Shown: piece after piece, positions 26,089-36,531 of the stretch
Layout of the letters: every line of letters starts with the position of its first letter
Position numbering within the stretch: position 1 is the first letter of the stretch
Assembly: GCA_963751775.1 (NCBI GenBank)
Contig: CAVVVW010000008.1
Coordinates: 653,923-717,922, forward strand
Length of the DNA: 64,000 nucleotides
From: CADEEN01 sp963751775
GTDB lineage: Bacteria; Pseudomonadota; Gammaproteobacteria; Burkholderiales; Burkholderiaceae_C
Reading direction: 5' to 3'
Program-made: the position numbers and the translations under genes
The notes under the pieces: model-generated
What the model was told of the DNA's origin: nothing
The model's input: only the letters and a program-made list of their open reading frames with translations
Databases searched by the model: none

Positions 26089-29000
26089 TCAAGCCGGTGC
26101 GGCGCGCATGCGGCGCGTGAGTGCGCCTGCCGCACGCCTGGCAGCGCGCCAGACGAAGCGCAGCAGGACCACGGTCAGCAGGGCCTCGACGAGCGTGACG
26201 ATGAAGGCGAAGAACGGATTCCAGCGCGCCTCGCGGGCATGGAACTTGGCCAGCGCGCGGTCGCGCGAGATCTCGATCGAGTCGTAGAAACTCGGGATCA
26301 CGAGCAGCGTGAGCAGGGTCGAGGTGATCGTGCCGCCGATGATGGCCACCGCCATCGGGCGGTAGAACTCGCTGCCCTCGCCGATGCCGATGGCCACCGG
26401 CAACATGCCGGCGATGAGGGCGAAGGTGGTCATCAGGATCGGCCGCAGGCGCTTGCGGCCGGCGTGCATCAAGGCCTCTTCGCGCTCGACGCCCGCGGCC
26501 TCCTGCACCCGCGTCGCATCGAGCAGCAGGATGGCGTTCTTGGCCACCAGCCCCATCAGCATGATGACGCCGATGAAGCTCATCAGGTTGAGCGTGCCGC
26601 CGGTCAGCAGCAAGGCCAGCACGACGCCGATCAGCGACAGCGGCAGCGACAGCATCACCGGCAACGGCGCCGTGAACGAGCCGAACTGCACGACCAGGAT
26701 CAGGTACATCAGCGCCACGCCATAGACCAGCGCGGTGGCCATCGAGCCGAACACCTGCTGCTGGTCGCGCGAGGCGCCGGCCAGCTCGATGCCGTAGCCG
26801 GGCGGGAAGTCGATCGCCTTGGCCAGCTTGAGCGCATCGGCCGTGACCTCGCCCGACGAGCGCCCCTGCGCGTTGGCCGAGACCGAGATCGTGCGCTTGC
26901 CGTCGGAATGCTGGATCTGGCTCGGGCCCTTGCCGATGGTGACGGTGGCGATCTGGTCCAGCGGCACGATGCGCCCGCCGCCTGCCACCGCGATCGGCAG
27001 GCGCTCGATGTTGCTTGCGTCGACGCGGTCTTCGGGGGCCAGGCGCACGGCGACGTCGCGGGTTTCGCCGCTCGGGTCGACCCAGTCGCCGACCTCGACG
27101 CCGGCAAAGGCCACGCGCAGCGCCTGCGCGGCGTCGGCCGCCGAGATGCCCAGCGCGTTGGCCAGGCCGCGGTCGAGTTCGATCTTCAACTCGTCCTGCG
27201 GGTCCTGCTCCGACAGGCCGACGTCGACCGCCCCGCGTACCTGGCGCAGCTTGGCCATGTAGGCGTTGGTGATCTCCAGCAGCTTGCGCGAATCGGCGCC
27301 GTTGAAGCGGATCTGCACCGGCTTTTGCGCGCCCATGTTGAAGTCTTCGAGTACCGTGTACTCGGCACCGACCAGCCGCGCGCTCAGCGCACGCAGGTCC
27401 TTGGCGATCGCGATGTGCGTGCGCTTGCGCTTGTTGCTCTTGCCGATGTCGACGTACACACGCCCGCCGCCCGGATTGACGAAGCTGTTGGTCGCCTTGG
27501 TCTCGGGCAGGCTTCGCGCCAGCGTCGCGACGCTCTCGACCTTGGCCCGTGCGTAATCCAGGCTCGACGACGACGGCGTGCGCACGTCGATCGCCAGGAT
27601 GCCCGCGTCGGACGCCGGCAGGAAGCTCGAGCCACCGAACTTGACGTGCAAGGCCAGCGCGCCGACCAGGCTGCCGATGGCGATCAGGAACATCCAGCGC
27701 CGGTGGTGCAGCGCCCAGGCGACGACGCGGCCATAGCGGTCGGCCTGGTGGTCGAACCAGTGATTGAAGCGCTGCAACAGCAGGCTGATGCCGCGCTTGG
27801 GCACCTGGTGATGCCCTGGTGGATCGCCCCAGTAGGCCGACAGCATCGGATCGAGGGTGAACGAGATGAACAGGCTGACCAGCACCGAGGCCACCACCGT
27901 CACGCCGAAGGGGCGGAACCATTCGCCCGACACGCCCGGCATGAAGGCCACCGGTGCGAACACGGCGACGATCGAGAACGTGGTCGCGGCCACCGCCAGG
28001 CCGATCTCGGCGGTGCCGTTCAGCGCCGCCGTGCGCCGGTCTTCGCCGCGCTCCATGTGGCGCACGATGTTCTCGCGCACGACGATGGCGTCGTCGATCA
28101 ACACGCCGATGGCCAGCGACAGGCCCAGCAGGCTCATGAAATTGAGCGTGAAGCCGGCCAGCCAGACGGCGATGAAGGCCGCGACCACCGAGGTCGGCAA
28201 GGACAGCGCGGTGATCAGGGTCGAGCGCCACGAGTTGAGGAAGATGTAGACCACGAACACCGTGAGGCCGGCGCCGAAGATCAGCGCGTGGACCACGTTG
28301 TCCAGGCTGTTCTGCGCGTCGATGCCGCCGTCCTGCGTGATCTCCAGCGTGGTGCCCGCGGGCAGCTTCTTGCTGATCTCGGCCTGCAGCTTGCGCACCG
28401 CCGCGGCCACGCTGACCGTGCTGGCATCGCGCGAACGCGTGACAGACAGGCCGACGTTGGGCCGGCCGTTGCGCATCGAATAGCTGGTCTGCTCGGCGAA
28501 GGCATCCTGCACCGAGGCCACCTGGCCCAGCCGCAGCAACTCGCTGCCGCGGCGGCGGATCACGACCTGCTCGAACTCGGCCGGCGCTTCGATGCGCCCG
28601 ACCAGGCGGATGCTCTGGTCTTCCAGCACGCCGCGCACCTTGCCCACCGGCGCGGTGGTGTTCTGGGCCCGCAAGGCGTTGACGATTTCGGTGACCGAGA
28701 TCGAATACTCGCGCAACTTCTCGGCATGCAGCAGCACCGACAGCTCGCGCCGCAGCGAACCGTTGACGTTGACCGTGGCCACGCCGGGAATGCCGCGGAA
28801 CTGGTCGGCCAGTTCGTCTTCGGCCAGGCGCGAAATCGCGGCGTGGTTCTGGCTGGTGGACGAGAGCGCAAGCTGCACGATCGGCTGTGCGCTGGGGTCG
28901 ATGCGCGTCAACACCGGCTCGCGGATCTCGATCGGCAGCTTGTAGCGCACGGTGCCGATGGCATTGCGCACCTCGTCGGCGGCTTCGATCATGTTCTTGT

Positions 29001-29292
29001 CGAAGTTGAAGATCATCACGAACCGCGCGTTGCCCTCGCTGGCGGTGGAGCGCACCTCGTCGACGCCACCCACCGTCTGCAGCGACTTCTCGATCCGGTT
29101 GATGATCTCGCGCTCGACCGAATCGGGCGACGCGCCGGGGTACGGCACGTTGACCACCAGCACCGGCTGTTCGACGTCGGGGATCTGGTTCACGCGCAGC
29201 TTGGTCAGCGCCAGCAGGCCCAGCCCCATCAGCGCGATGATGATCACGACCGTCGCCACCGGCCGCTTGATGCTGAAGTCGGACAGGAACAT
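26089..29292 (-). CDS. RND multidrug efflux transporter, HAE1 family
   Basis: A 1067-residue inner-membrane proton antiporter with the usual twelve-helix, two-porter-domain design. It starts MFLSDFSIKRPVATVVIIIA. The TM4 relay aspartates are in GLSLAIGVLIDDAIVVREN (near residue 400), and the second half has MGLVAKNAILLLDATR. The length and the KRPVAT start fit the AcrB/MexF/MdtC superfamily. It follows the fusion protein by nine bases. No outer-membrane factor gene is in the window, so it probably uses a TolC-like channel encoded elsewhere. Substrate unknown. Confidence 0.92.
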   Translation of the reverse strand: MFLSDFSIKRPVATVVIIIALMGLGLLALTKLRVNQIPDVEQPVLVVNVPYPGASPDSVEREIINRIEKSLQTVGGVDEVRSTASEGNARFVMIFNFDKNMIEAADEVRNAIGTVRYKLPIEIREPVLTRIDPSAQPIVQLALSSTSQNHAAISRLAEDELADQFRGIPGVATVNVNGSLRRELSVLLHAEKLREYSISVTEIVNALRAQNTTAPVGKVRGVLEDQSIRLVGRIEAPAEFEQVVIRRRGSELLRLGQVASVQDAFAEQTSYSMRNGRPNVGLSVTRSRDASTVSVAAAVRKLQAEISKKLPAGTTLEITQDGGIDAQNSLDNVVHALIFGAGLTVFVVYIFLNSWRSTLITALSLPTSVVAAFIAVWLAGFTLNFMSLLGLSLAIGVLIDDAIVVRENIVRHMERGEDRRTAALNGTAEIGLAVAATTFSIVAVFAPVAFMPGVSGEWFRPFGVTVVASVLVSLFISFTLDPMLSAYWGDPPGHHQVPKRGISLLLQRFNHWFDHQADRYGRVVAWALHHRRWMFLIAIGSLVGALALHVKFGGSSFLPASDAGILAIDVRTPSSSSLDYARAKVESVATLARSLPETKATNSFVNPGGGRVYVDIGKSNKRKRTHIAIAKDLRALSARLVGAEYTVLEDFNMGAQKPVQIRFNGADSRKLLEITNAYMAKLRQVRGAVDVGLSEQDPQDELKIELDRGLANALGISAADAAQALRVAFAGVEVGDWVDPSGETRDVAVRLAPEDRVDASNIERLPIAVAGGGRIVPLDQIATVTIGKGPSQIQHSDGKRTISVSANAQGRSSGEVTADALKLAKAIDFPPGYGIELAGASRDQQQVFGSMATALVYGVALMYLILVVQFGSFTAPLPVMLSLPLSLIGVVLALLLTGGTLNLMSFIGVIMLMGLVAKNAILLLDATRVQEAAGVEREEALMHAGRKRLRPILMTTFALIAGMLPVAIGIGEGSEFYRPMAVAIIGGTITSTLLTLLVIPSFYDSIEISRDRALAKFHAREARWNPFFAFIVTLVEALLTVVLLRFVWRAARRAAGALTRRMRAAPA

Positions 29293-29301
29293 GGCTGCCT
29301 C

Positions 29302-30452
29302 CTACTTCGACGCCGTGGTTGCCGCGGCGCTGGCCGGCAGCGCCTTGGCGAATTCGACCTTCTGGCCTTCGATCAGCGCACTGCCGGGGTTGCGCAGGAT
29401 CACGTCGCCGCCGGCCAGGCCGCCGCTGACTGGGTATTCGCCGCGGCGTTCGTCGCGCTCGCCGAGCGTCACCGCCACTTTGGCGATGCGCCCGTCCTTC
29501 ACGCGCCAGACGGCCGCCTGCGCGCCGTCGCGCACGATGGCACTCTCGGCGAGCAGCAGCACGCTCGGCGCGGCACCCTCGATGCGGCCTTCGGCGTACA
29601 GGCCGGACACGCGCGGCGCCTTGGCCGGATCGACGAAGTCGACGATCAACTCGACCTGCCGCGTGGCGACATCGGCCGCGGCGTCGATGCGCCGCACCTT
29701 GCCGGCGAACTGGACGTCGGGAAATCCATTGACGCTGAACGACACCGCCTGGCCGACCTTGATCTCGTGCATGCGGTCGGCCGAGACCTGGCCCTCGAAG
29801 CGCATGCCCTTCGGGTCGATCACCTTGACCAGTTCCTTGCCGATGGCCGCCGTGTCGCCGACCGAGGCCTTGCGCTCGCTGACCACGCCGTCGAACGGCG
29901 CCCGCACTTCGGTGCGCCGCAGTTGCTGCTGCGCGCTGGCGACGCGCGCGCGCGAGGCCACCAGTTCGCTTTGCGCACTGTTGCGCCGCACCTCGGCGTC
30001 TTCCAGCGCCTGGATCGAGGTCATGCCCTGGCCTTGCAGCGTCTTCAAGCGTTGCACCGCACGTTCGGCCTGCTCGAAGGCCTGCTCCGCCGCGCGCGCC
30101 GAAGCATCGGCCGACTGCAGCGACTCGCGGATCGACGTGTCGTCCAGCCGCATCAGCAGGTCGCCGCGCCGGACCGGTTCGCCGTTGTCCTTCAGCACCT
30201 GCGTCACCACCGCCGCGACCTCGGCGCGCAGGTCGGCGCGCTTCTCGGGTTGCACCGAGCCGGTGATCACCGGCCCGCCGCCCGCCGCGCCGACGGCCAC
30301 CGTGCGCAGGTCTTCGGGCGCGAGCAGCAGCACCGGCGCCGCCGCCGCGCACCGGACGCCGCGGCGCCGGCGGCCGCCGGGTCACCGGCACGGCCGCAGG
30401 CCACCAGCGCAATGGCGGCCAGCACGCCGGCATACAGACGAAATCGCAACAT
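29302..30452 (-). CDS. RND efflux membrane fusion lipoprotein (one frameshift)
   Basis: The periplasmic adaptor of the RND pump. MLRFRLYAGVLAAIALVAC is a lipoprotein-type signal (lipobox LVAC-G). The body has the lipoyl halves (VTQVLKDNGEPVRRGDLLMR and LRRTEVRAPFDGVVSERKAS) around an alpha-helical hairpin. A beta-barrel and membrane-proximal domain follow. One base is missing in a GC-rich triplet run near 30347, where the second frame begins at GTG 30333. GGAG precedes the ATG at 30452. Confidence 0.87.
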
Positions 30453-30489
30453 CGACTCAACTCCGGATTGATTGCTCGCGCCTGCCGGC

Positions 30490-30544
30490 GCTACGAGGGC
30501 GGCACGAGGGCGTCACGAGGGCGCTACGCGAGCGCAACGAGGGC
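30490..30544. repeat. Five 11-bp tandem repeats upstream of the RND operon
   Basis: Five direct repeats abut exactly: GCTACGAGGGC, GGCACGAGGGC, GTCACGAGGGC, GCTACGCGAGC and GCAACGAGGGC (30490-30500, 30501-30511, 30512-30522, 30523-30533, 30534-30544). The core is ACGAGGGC. The array starts 38 bp upstream of the fusion-protein start codon, where a promoter or operator is expected. An 11-bp period stacks sites on one DNA face, so a multimeric regulator could bind here. Confidence 0.65.
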
Positions 30545-30672
30545 GCAAGCTTACCCGCGCCGACGCATGGCCCGCGGGCGCTGCGACGAATCACCCGAAT
30601 CGAGGTGCCGGCGGCGCGCGACGCCGCCACCCAGGGCTGCGGCCCGGGCTCCGGCGCCGGCCGGGAGTGCCT

Positions 30673-32794
30673 TCAGCGCAATGTGCCGCGCAGTACCACC
30701 AGTGCATGCGCGGCAACGCGCAGCGGCCGCTGCGCCGACGGCGCATGACCGGGGCCGAGTTCGCCGCTGCTGTCGAGCGCCACCTGCCAATCGCCCGGCG
30801 CCAGGCTGAACGGCTGCTCGTCCGCTTCGGGGTTGAAGGCGATCAGCAGGTGGCTGCAGCCCTGCTGCGCCGCGCCGATGTCGTTCGGCGCGGCATCGAT
30901 ACGGCAGGCGAAGGCATGCCGGCCGGCGTCGTGCCAGTCGTGCACCTGCATCGGTTGGCCGGCGGGCGTCAGCCAGGCGACGCTGCGCTCGCCGCTGGGC
31001 ACTGGGCGCATGCTGGAACCAGCGTTCGTGACACAGCGCGGGTTCCTCGCGGCGCAGCGCCAGCACGCGCTGCACGAAGGCCAGCAGCGTCGTGGTCTGC
31101 ATGCTGCCAGTCGATCCAGCCGGTCGGGTTGTCCTGGCAGTAGGCGTTGTTGTTGCCTTGCTGGCTGTTGCCGATCTCGTCGCCGGCATTGAGCATCGGC
31201 GTGCCCTGCGCCAGCAGCATCGTGGCCAGCATGGCCCGCTGCACGCGCGAGCGCGTGCGCAGCACGTTGGCATCGGCGCTCGGCCCTTCGACGCCGAAGT
31301 TGGCGGCCGGCTCGTCGTCGCGGCCGTCGCGGTTGTCTTCGCCGTTGGCCTGGTTGTGCTTGCTGGCGTAGCTGACCACGTCGGCCAGCGTAAAGCCATC
31401 GTGCGCGGCGATGAAGTTCACGCTCGCCAGCGGGCTGCGCTGGGCGTGGTGAAAGAGGTCGCTCGACGCGGTGAAGCGGCGCGCAAATTCACCGCGGCCA
31501 ACGCCGCGGTCGAGCCAATAGCGGCGCACGCTGTCGCGGAACTTGTCGTTCCACTCCTGCCAGCGGCCGGGGAAACGGCCGACCTGGTAGCCCCCGGGGC
31601 CGGCGTCCCAGGGCTCGGCGATCAGGCGCGCGCGGGCCAGGATCGGGTCTTGCGCCAGCGCGGTGAAGAAGGCGGCGTTCACGTCGTAGCCGTGGCGCGT
31701 GCGGCCCAGCACGGGTGCGAGGTCGAAGCGAAAGCCGTCGACGCCCATCTCGTGCACCCAGTAGCGCAGCGAATCGAGCACGAACTGCGCCACGCGCGGG
31801 TGCGCGACGTGCAGCGTGTTGCCGCAGCCGCTGTGGTTTTCGCTGCGGCTCTTGTCGTCCGGCGCCAGTTGGTACCAGCTGGCGTTGTCCAGACCGCGCA
31901 TCGACAGCGTCGAGCCCTCTTCGCTGCCCTCGGGGGTGTGGTTGTAGACCACGTCGAGCAGCACCTCGAGGCCATGGCCGTGCAGCGTGGCCACCATCTG
32001 CCGGAACTCCTCGGCCACCGCGCTCGGATCGCTCTTGTCGGCGGCGGCAAAGCGCGGATCGGCGCAGAAGAAACCCAGCGTGTTGTAGCCCCAGTAATTG
32101 CTCAGGCCCCGTTGCGCCAGCGCCGGCTCGTCGAGGTGGTACTGGATCGGCAGCAGTTCGAGCGTGGTCACGCCCAGGGCCTTGAAGTAGGCGATCGCCG
32201 CCGGGTGGGCGAGGCCGGCATAGGTGCCGCGCAGCGCGGGCGGCAGGCCCGGCAGACCGATGCCGAATCCCGGACGTGCAATTCGTAGAGCACCACGTCG
32301 CGGGCCGCCACGCGCGGCGCGTTGTACCAGCCCGCAGCAGCCTTGGGTGGCGCGGCCACGCGCGCCTTCAGCGCATGCAGCGCGTTGTCGCGGGTGTCGA
32401 ACGATCGGCTGCCGTCGGGATGCCCGACTTCGTAGCCATGGTGTTCGGCGCGCCACGCAAACTCGCCGACGATCTCGCGTGCCCAGGGGTCGAGCAGCAG
32501 CTTGTGCGCGTTGAAGCGATGCCCGCGTTCGGGTGCGTAGGGGCCGTGGGCGCGCAGGCCGTAGACCAGCCCCGGGCCGACGCCGTCGAGAAAGCCGCTG
32601 AACACACCGTCCTGCGGACCGTGCAGCGCGTAGCGCTTCAGTTCGCGTGCGCCGGAGGCGTCGAACAGGCACAGCTCGATGCGCTCGGCATGGTCGGAGA
32701 AGACGGCGAAGTTGACGCCGCCGTCGCGGGCCAGCGCACCGAACGGCTCGGCGCGGCCGGGACTCAACTGCTCGGGCAGCCGCACCCGGGTCAT
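30673..32794 (-). CDS. glgX: Glycogen debranching enzyme GlgX (three frameshifts)
   Basis: A GH13 isoamylase-type enzyme that removes short branches left by GlgP. The N-terminal CBM48 part is EPFGALARDGGVNFAVFSDH. The catalytic motifs are LLDVVYNHTPEG, GVDGFRFDLAPVLGR (nucleophile Asp), LIAEPWDAGPGGYQVG (acid Glu) and NFIAAHDGFTLADVVSY. The C-terminal part includes LAFVQRVLALRREEP and SVAWLTPAGQPM. One base is missing near 32272; extra bases sit near 31095 and 31010. All repairs join family sequence seamlessly. The ATG overlaps the malQ stop (ATGA). Confidence 0.87.
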
Positions 32795-34302
32795 GACAGC
32801 CCGAGCCTGTCGATCGGGCCACGCCCGGTCGCCGCACTGATCCGGCCGAGCACGCGGGCGGGCTCGTCGCCGACCATGCTCCAGTCGAAGCGCCAACGCC
32901 AGTTGCCGCCGCCCATCAGGCCCGGCACGTTCATGCGGTGACGGCTGTCCAGGCCGAGCACGTCCTGCAGCGGAAAGATCGCCAGCTTGGCGACCGAGGT
33001 GCTGGCCGCGCGGATCATGGCCCAGTGGATGTCGTGTGCGCCGGCGGCCAGGTAGGCGCCGGCAAAGGCGCGCTCGCGCCCGGATGCCGCGTCCCACCAG
33101 CCGCGCGTGGTGTCGTTGTCGTGCGTGCCCGTGTAGACAACGGCATTGCGCACGTGGTTGTGCGGCAGGAAGGCGTGCGTGGCGTCGCCGTCGAAGGCGA
33201 ACTGCAGCACGCGCATGCCCGGAAAGCCGCATTCGTCGCGCAGACGCTCGACGCCCGCGTCGATCAGGCCCAGGTCTTCGGCCACGATGGGCAGCGGGCC
33301 GAGTCCGAGCCCGACGGCGTCGAACAAGGCCTTGCCCGGGCCTTCGACCCAGCGGCCCTCGATCGCCGTCGGGCTCGTCGCCTGCACTTCCCAGTAGCTG
33401 GCGAAGCCGCGGAAGTGGTCGATGCGAAACAGATCGGCCTGCGACAGCGCGCGCTTGACGCGCTCGGTCCACCAGCGATAGTCCTCGGCCGCCATGCGCT
33501 CCCAGCGGTAAAGCGGGTTGCCCCAGCGCTGCCCGGTGGCGCTGAAGAAGTCGGGCGGCACGCCGGCGACGACGGTCGGCTGGAATTGTTCGTCGAGGAA
33601 GTACAGGTCGGGCCGCGCCCAGCAATCGGCCGAGTGGTGGGCGACGAAGATCGGCAAGTCGCCCATGATCGCGACGCCGCGCGCGCGGGCGTGGTCGCGC
33701 AGCGACTGCCACTGCGTGTCGAACGACCATTGCACGAATTGCCAGAAGGCCACTTCACCGGCATGCGCCTGGCGCGCGGTCTGCAGGGCTGCCGGATCGC
33801 GGCGTGCGAGTGCCGCGTCCCAGGCCCACCAAGGTCGGCCGGCATGGGCCGCTTCGAGCGCCATGAACAGCGTGTAGTCGTCGAGCCAGGCGGCCTCGCG
33901 CGCGCACCAGTCGGACAGCGCGCGGCGCTCGGCCGGGTTGGCGCGGGCGGCAAAGCCCGCCGCGGCGGCGCGCAACTGCCGCATGCGCCAGGGGGCAAGC
34001 TGCGCATAGTCGGCCCGCCGGGCGTCGAAGGCCGGCACCTCGCCCAGGCGCAGCCAGCCGCGCTCGACCAGCGGCTCCAGTGCGACCATCAACGGGCTGC
34101 CGGCGAAGGCCGAAACGCTCTGGTACGGGGAATCGCCGGGCCCGATCGGGGTCAGCGGCAGTACTTGCCAGAGACGCTGGCCGGCGGTGTGCAGCCAATC
34201 GACGAAGTGATGCGCGCCGGGCCCGAAATCGCCGATGCCGTGCGGCCCGGGCAACGAAGTGATGTGCAGCAGGACGCCGCTGGCGCGCTGGTTCGGATCC
34301 AT
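32791..34302 (-). CDS. malQ: 4-alpha-glucanotransferase (amylomaltase) MalQ
   Basis: A GH77 enzyme of 503 residues that disproportionates maltodextrins. It starts MDPNQRASGVLLHITSLPGP and has IGDFGPGAHHFVDWL, the nucleophile region ADLFRIDHFRGFASYW, IVAEDLGLID and VYTGTHDNDTTRGWW. It recycles the short maltooligosaccharides released by GlgX and GlgP. The frame is intact and open upstream, but homology begins at this ATG, 11 bp after the glgB stop. Confidence 0.94.
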   Translation of the reverse strand: MDPNQRASGVLLHITSLPGPHGIGDFGPGAHHFVDWLHTAGQRLWQVLPLTPIGPGDSPYQSVSAFAGSPLMVALEPLVERGWLRLGEVPAFDARRADYAQLAPWRMRQLRAAAAGFAARANPAERRALSDWCAREAAWLDDYTLFMALEAAHAGRPWWAWDAALARRDPAALQTARQAHAGEVAFWQFVQWSFDTQWQSLRDHARARGVAIMGDLPIFVAHHSADCWARPDLYFLDEQFQPTVVAGVPPDFFSATGQRWGNPLYRWERMAAEDYRWWTERVKRALSQADLFRIDHFRGFASYWEVQATSPTAIEGRWVEGPGKALFDAVGLGLGPLPIVAEDLGLIDAGVERLRDECGFPGMRVLQFAFDGDATHAFLPHNHVRNAVVYTGTHDNDTTRGWWDAASGRERAFAGAYLAAGAHDIHWAMIRAASTSVAKLAIFPLQDVLGLDSRHRMNVPGLMGGGNWRWRFDWSMVGDEPARVLGRISAATGRGPIDRLGLS

Positions 34303-34313
34303 TGCCGAGCGCC

Positions 34314-36504
34314 TCACGCAGGAACCAGGAACAAGGTGGCCAGCGGCGGCACGTTCAGCCGGATCGAGCACGCGCGGCCGTGGCTGCCCTCGGCGCGCAC
34401 GGCCAGCGGCCCGGCCCCGTTGCCCACGTTGCTGCCGCCATAGAACGCCGAGTCGGTGTTCAGCACCTCGCGCCAGGCGCCGGCGCCTTCGGGCACGCCG
34501 AGCGTCATGGCCTCGCGCGGCACCGGGGTCATGTTGCTGACCACCAGCACCATCGCGCCGGCGCCGTCGCGGCGCAGCCACGACAGCAACGAGCGCTCGG
34601 CATCGTGGGCATCGATCCACTCGAAGCCGGCGCCGTCGCAATCGAGCCGGTGCAGCGGCGGCAGATCGCGGTACAGGCGATTCAGGTCGCGCACCAGGCG
34701 TTGCACGCCGGCGTGGCGCGCATCGCCGAGCTGGCCCCAGGGCAGTTCGCCGTCGTGATTCCATTCGCCGGGCTGGCCCCACTCCTGGCCCATGAACAGC
34801 AGCTTCTTGCCCGGGTGGCCCCACATGAAGCCGTAGTAGGCGCGCAGGTTGGCGAATCGCTGCCAGTCGTCGCCCGGCATGCGGCCCAGGATCGAGCCCT
34901 TGCCGTGCACCACTTCGTCGTGCGACAGCGGCAGCACGAAGTTCTCGCTGAAGGCGTAGATCAGGCCGAAGGTCATCTTGGCGTGGTGCCAGCGCCGGTT
35001 GATCGGGTCTTCCTGCATGTACTTCAGCGTGTCGTGCATCCAGCCCATGTTCCACTTGAAGTGAAATCCCAGGCCGCCGTGGTACGTCGGCGCGCTGACG
35101 CCGGGAAATGCCGTCGACTCCTCGGCCAGCGTGATCGCGCCCGGGCACTCGACGCCGATCACCTCGTTGGTGCGGCGCAGGAACGCGATCGCTTCGAGGT
35201 TCTCGCGCCCGCCGTACCGGTTCGGCAGCCACTCGCCTTCCTTCCTCGAGTAGTCGCGGTACAGCATCGAGGCCACCGCGTCGACGCGCAGGCCGTCGAG
35301 CCCTGAGCGCTCGATCCAGTACAGGGCCGAGCCGACGAGGAAGTTGCGCACCTCGTGGCGGCCGAAGTTGTAGATCAGCGTGTTCCAGTCCTTGTGCAAG
35401 CCTTCGCGCGGATCCTGGTACTCGTACAGCGCCGTGCCGTCGAACTGCGCCAGCCCGAACGCATCGCTCGGGAAATGCGCCGGCACCCAGTCGAGGATCA
35501 GGCCCAGGCCCCGCGCATGGCAGGCAGCGACGAAACGGGCAAAGCCCTCCGGCGGGCCGAAGCGGGCCGTCGGCGCGTACAGGCCCAGGGTCTGGTAGCC
35601 CCAGGAGCCGTCGAACGGGTGCTCGGTGATGGGCAGCAACTCGAGGTGCGTGAAGCCGAGATCGGCGGCATAGGCCGGCAGCGCGGCCGCCAGGTCGTCC
35701 CAGCTGTGCCAGCCGCCGCCGGGGTGGCGCCGCCAGGACCCGAGGTGCACTTCGTAGATCGACACCGGGGCATCGCGCCCGCTGGCGGCGGCGCGTTCGG
35801 CCGGCAGACGTTGCATCGGGCGGCAGCGCGGCGACGACGCTGGCCTGTTGGGGGCGCATCTGCGCCGCCCGCGCATAGGGATCGGCCTTCAACGGCAACA
35901 GCGTGCCGCCAGGGCCGAGCAACTCGAACATGTACTTCTCGCCGATGGCCGCCTGCGGGACGAAGATCTCCCAGACACCGCCACCGCCGCGCGAGCGCAT
36001 CATGTGGCGGCGGCCGTCCCAGGTATTGAAGTCCCCGACCACGCTGACGCGGCGCGCGTTCGGTGCCCAGACCGCGAAACGCACGCCGTCGACCTCGCCG
36101 ATGCGCATCGGGTGTGCACCGAGCATCGTGAACGGGCGCAGGTGCGAGCCTTCGCCGAAGTAATGCAGGTCGGCGTCGTCGATCAGCGTGCCGAAGGCGT
36201 AGGCGTCGGCGTAGCGGCCCTCGCTGCCATCGTCCCAACGCACGTGCAGGCGGTAATCGAAACGCTTCTTGCGCCGCGGCACCCTGGCTTCCCACAGGCC
36301 GTCGGCGTGGCGCTGTTCGAGCGTGGCGACCTTGCGGCCACTGGCCGCGCCGCCGCCGCTTTCGTGCAAGGCCACCGCCGCCGCCCGCGGCAGCAGCGCA
36401 CGCATCCACAGCGCGCCGTCGGCGCCGGTGTGCAGACCGAGCAGCGCGAACGGGTCGGCGTGGCGGGCCTGCACCAGTGCCTGGACTTGCGCCTCGGACA
36501 GCAT
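34314..36504 (-). CDS. glgB: 1,4-alpha-glucan branching enzyme GlgB (one frameshift)
   Basis: A GH13 branching enzyme. The N-terminal CBM48 domain includes FAVWAPNARRVSVVGDFNTW. The catalytic part includes YEVHLGSWRRHPGGGW, GLDGLRVDAVASMLYRDY (nucleophile), TLAEESTAFPGVS (acid/base) and LPLSHDEVVHGKGS. One extra base at 35817 breaks the frame after ALPP; repair gives MQRLPAERAAASGRDAPVS. The start at 36504 is preferred over 36516 because a GGAG lies six bases upstream of it. Confidence 0.9.
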
Positions 36505-36531
36505 TGAAGACTCCATGCGCGCCGCGTCGGC

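Noticed and set aside
25601..30460. A single 1619-codon minus frame covering the fusion protein, pump and cupin
   Set aside because: It is in frame only with the cupin. The pump and fusion protein are in other frames with strong homology, so the upstream part is shadow sequence.
26239..30471. A 1410-codon plus-strand frame antisense to the RND operon
   Set aside because: Low-complexity Asp/His/Arg/Gly composition, no domains, exactly opposite well-supported genes.
30490..30544. CRISPR-like array
   Set aside because: The 11-bp units abut without spacers and are far too short; no cas genes are present.
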